A DNA stretch of 64,000 nt. It comes from Borrelia anserina Es (lineage in GTDB: Bacteria > Spirochaetota > Spirochaetia > Borreliales > Borreliaceae). Made by a program: the position numbers and the translations under genes. The notes beneath the pieces are model-generated. The model saw only the letters and a program-made list of their open reading frames with translations. It searched no databases and had not been told where the DNA came from. Where the stretch lies: NCBI RefSeq assembly GCF_001936255.1, contig NZ_CP013704.1:496001-560000 (forward strand), given 5' to 3'. Below, piece after piece: positions 62,769 through 64,000 of the stretch (within the stretch, counting starts at the first letter, position 1; each line of letters starts with the position of its first letter).

Positions 62769-63163
62769 ATTTTGACATCAACTAAAGCTGGGATATTATA
62801 ATCAAAAAGATTTTTAGGGAATTTTATTTTTGGTATTGTTTTCTTTTGATCAAATATTTCTTTTAAGGTTTTGTATGTATTTTGATATTGAATGCATATC
62901 TCTTCTTTTAAGAAACAAATATCTTTGATTAATTGTTTAACTTCTTCTTGTATTTTATCTTGTCTCTCTAGCCATGAATTTGTAGTTATATAATAATTAT
63001 TTATTGAGTTTAAGATTATATCCTTTGCAGGGTTTGTGATGGCTAATATATCTAGCATTCCTTTACTAATTTCTTTATCTTCAAACTCTAAAATGGTTTT
63101 TAGTTTTTTTAGTTCAAGTATTAGATCTTTTAAATATATTTCTAATATTCTATTAGCTGACAA
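62765..63163 (-). CDS. Small helical protein beside fliS, possible flagellar chaperone
   Basis: A 132-residue product with no signal peptide, mostly long amphipathic helices (LEIYLKDLILELKKLKTILE about residues 7-26, LERQDKIQEEVKQLIKDICF about 65-84) and a short Pro-containing tail. It overlaps fliS by 11 bases and polA by four. Size, helix pattern and position beside fliS recall FlgN/FliT-type export chaperones, but no clear signature is seen; that role is inference. Confidence 0.75.
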   Translation of the reverse strand: MSANRILEIYLKDLILELKKLKTILEFEDKEISKGMLDILAITNPAKDIILNSINNYYITTNSWLERQDKIQEEVKQLIKDICFLKEEICIQYQNTYKTLKEIFDQKKTIPKIKFPKNLFDYNIPALVDVKI

Positions 63164-63572
63164 TATTTATCCCTAATTTTTTATTAATAGTATTATCTTC
63201 TTTTTTAAGTAGTACTTTCCAAGCTGTATGCAGGCTTTTAAGGTGCTTTAGAACTTCTTGAATGTTATCTCTATTTTTGTCTAGTGTAACACTTTCTAAT
63301 GTTTTGTTTAAAAAGGAATATATTGAAAATAGGTTATTTGAAATATTCCCACCATCTTCAAAATTTAGTGTGGACATTAATTCAATGATTATGTCTTGTG
63401 CATGATAAACTTTTTCATCAGCTTTTGTTATACTGACTGGATCTTCATTTTTGTAAAATTCTTTGGCAATTTCTAGATCTTGTATTGCTTTCTCATAAAG
63501 CATTACCAATATTGATATAGGACTTGATGTGTTGATTTGTGTTCTTTTATAAATGTCTTCTTTCGTTCTCAA
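63153..63572 (-). CDS. fliS: Flagellar export chaperone FliS
   Basis: FliS holds flagellin in the cytoplasm before export. GAGGAG (63580-63585) points to TTG 63572, seven bases on, giving 139 residues; ATG 63587 lies in front of that site. The start MRTKEDIYKRTQINTSSPIS, then ILVMLYEKAIQDLEIAKEF, follows the FliS pattern of a Tyr, a T-S/A-S-P turn and the M-L-Y-D/E-x-A-I helix. YHAQDIIIELMSTLNFEDGG is the next helix. It overlaps cheY by 26 bases and the next gene by 11. Confidence 0.9.
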   Translation of the reverse strand: MRTKEDIYKRTQINTSSPISILVMLYEKAIQDLEIAKEFYKNEDPVSITKADEKVYHAQDIIIELMSTLNFEDGGNISNNLFSIYSFLNKTLESVTLDKNRDNIQEVLKHLKSLHTAWKVLLKKEDNTINKKLGINIVS

Positions 63573-63963
63573 AAATTTGCTCCTCATTTAATCTTTTTAT
63601 TTGTTCTGCTATTTGATCTTCTCTGAAAGGTTTTGTAATGTATCCTTTTGCTCCAAGTTCTAAGGCTTTTGCAATGAGTTCTTGCTTCCCAAGTGCTGTA
63701 ACCATTAATACATTCATTTTTCTTGAAAGCTTATTGTTAACTTCATTTATTTTCTCAAGGGCTGTAATACCATCCATGCCCATCATTGTTATATCAAGGG
63801 TTATTAGATGAATTTCTTCTTGTTTTTCGAATTCTTTAATAGCTTTTATTCCATCTTCTGCTTCAAAAAATTCGCTAAATCCTAACTTTTTCAATATCTT
63901 GATTAAGTTTTTTCTCATAAAAATGGAATCGTCAACTATCAGAGCCTTTCTGTTCTCTTCCAA
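63547..63963 (-). CDS. cheY: CheY-family chemotaxis response regulator
   Basis: A stand-alone receiver of 138 residues from a TTG start with AAGGAG six bases upstream. All key residues are present: acidic pair Asp11-Asp12 (LIVDDS), phospho-acceptor Asp57 (ITLDITM), Thr in MVTALG near 89, and Lys111 (YITKPF). It lies outside the main che operon and leads the fliS cluster; by position it is the B. burgdorferi CheY1 counterpart. The C-terminal tail of about 12 residues beyond the last helix overlaps fliS. Confidence 0.93.
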   Translation of the reverse strand: MEENRKALIVDDSIFMRKNLIKILKKLGFSEFFEAEDGIKAIKEFEKQEEIHLITLDITMMGMDGITALEKINEVNNKLSRKMNVLMVTALGKQELIAKALELGAKGYITKPFREDQIAEQIKRLNEEQIFENERRHL

Positions 63964-64000
63964 ATCTCACTCCTTACTTAATTTTAACATAATAATATAT

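Overview
The window is an AT-rich stretch of a spirochete chromosome that I assign to the family Borreliaceae (Lyme or relapsing-fever Borrelia). The reasons are the very low GC, frequent TTG/GTG starts with strong GGAGG-type ribosome sites, the gene order, an archaeal-type PheRS pair, a spirochete-type EF-G, and a cheY-fliS-polA-coaE cluster that I recognise from the B. burgdorferi chromosome. Species cannot be fixed from the sequence alone. No insertion sequence, prophage, CRISPR array, rRNA operon or replication origin is visible.

Layout. 1-9531: the distal part of the S10-spc-alpha ribosomal operon, from the last codons of rplV to rplQ, including secY and rpoA, all on +. 9610-12704: rny, a ymdB-like gene and tlyA, overlapping on +. 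12701-13471: a membrane-anchored GerMN protein on -. 13545-26561: der, a secreted protein with an NlpC/P60-like Cys motif, a HAD phosphatase, a coiled-coil protein of about 2,160 residues with an N-terminal membrane anchor and a C-terminal helix-turn-helix, then pheS and pheT. 26670-27647: trxB. 27675-31977 (-): grpE-dnaK-dnaJ-rlmB. 32210-32695: a decayed gene. 32749-35884: nadE and an RsbU-like phosphatase. 36062-39206: two unknown proteins and coaX. 39236-41929 (-): a TIGR02757 protein, an exported glucosaminidase and a membrane protein. 42335-47490 (+): an MBL-fold hydrolase, exonuclease III, an exported protein and an M16 peptidase. 48050-52618 (-): a broken small gene, three tRNAs, a TPR protein, a bactofilin, a Bax-inhibitor-like protein and EF-G. 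53117-58733 (+): a KTSC-domain protein, two exported barrel-like proteins around a TPR lipoprotein, prs and an FGGY kinase. 58716-63963 (-): six overlapping genes, cheY-fliS-unknown-polA-coaE-SPOR.

How it works together. Most of the window is housekeeping: translation, protein export, RNA decay, protein folding, NAD and CoA synthesis, DNA repair. Mixed in is a set of little-studied envelope and cytoskeleton genes: the giant coiled-coil protein, bactofilin, GerMN, SPOR, the glucosaminidase, the NlpC-like protein and the barrel-like pair. These plausibly serve cell-wall growth and motility in a long spirochete with periplasmic flagella.

Main items for a second look: (i) a 19-bp perfect hairpin just inside the glucosaminidase gene; (ii) a terminator-like hairpin inside exonuclease III; (iii) a NAD synthetase whose glutaminase domain has lost its catalytic Glu and Cys; (iv) an RsbU-type phosphatase with a degenerate receiver domain; (v) three reading-frame lesions (S3 tail, a small membrane gene near the tRNAs, a gene with four in-frame stops before nadE); (vi) two promoters enclosed by 13-bp inverted repeats; (vii) the giant protein, whose layout recalls the flagellar activator SwrB. 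Family names are my recognition of motifs; no database search was run.
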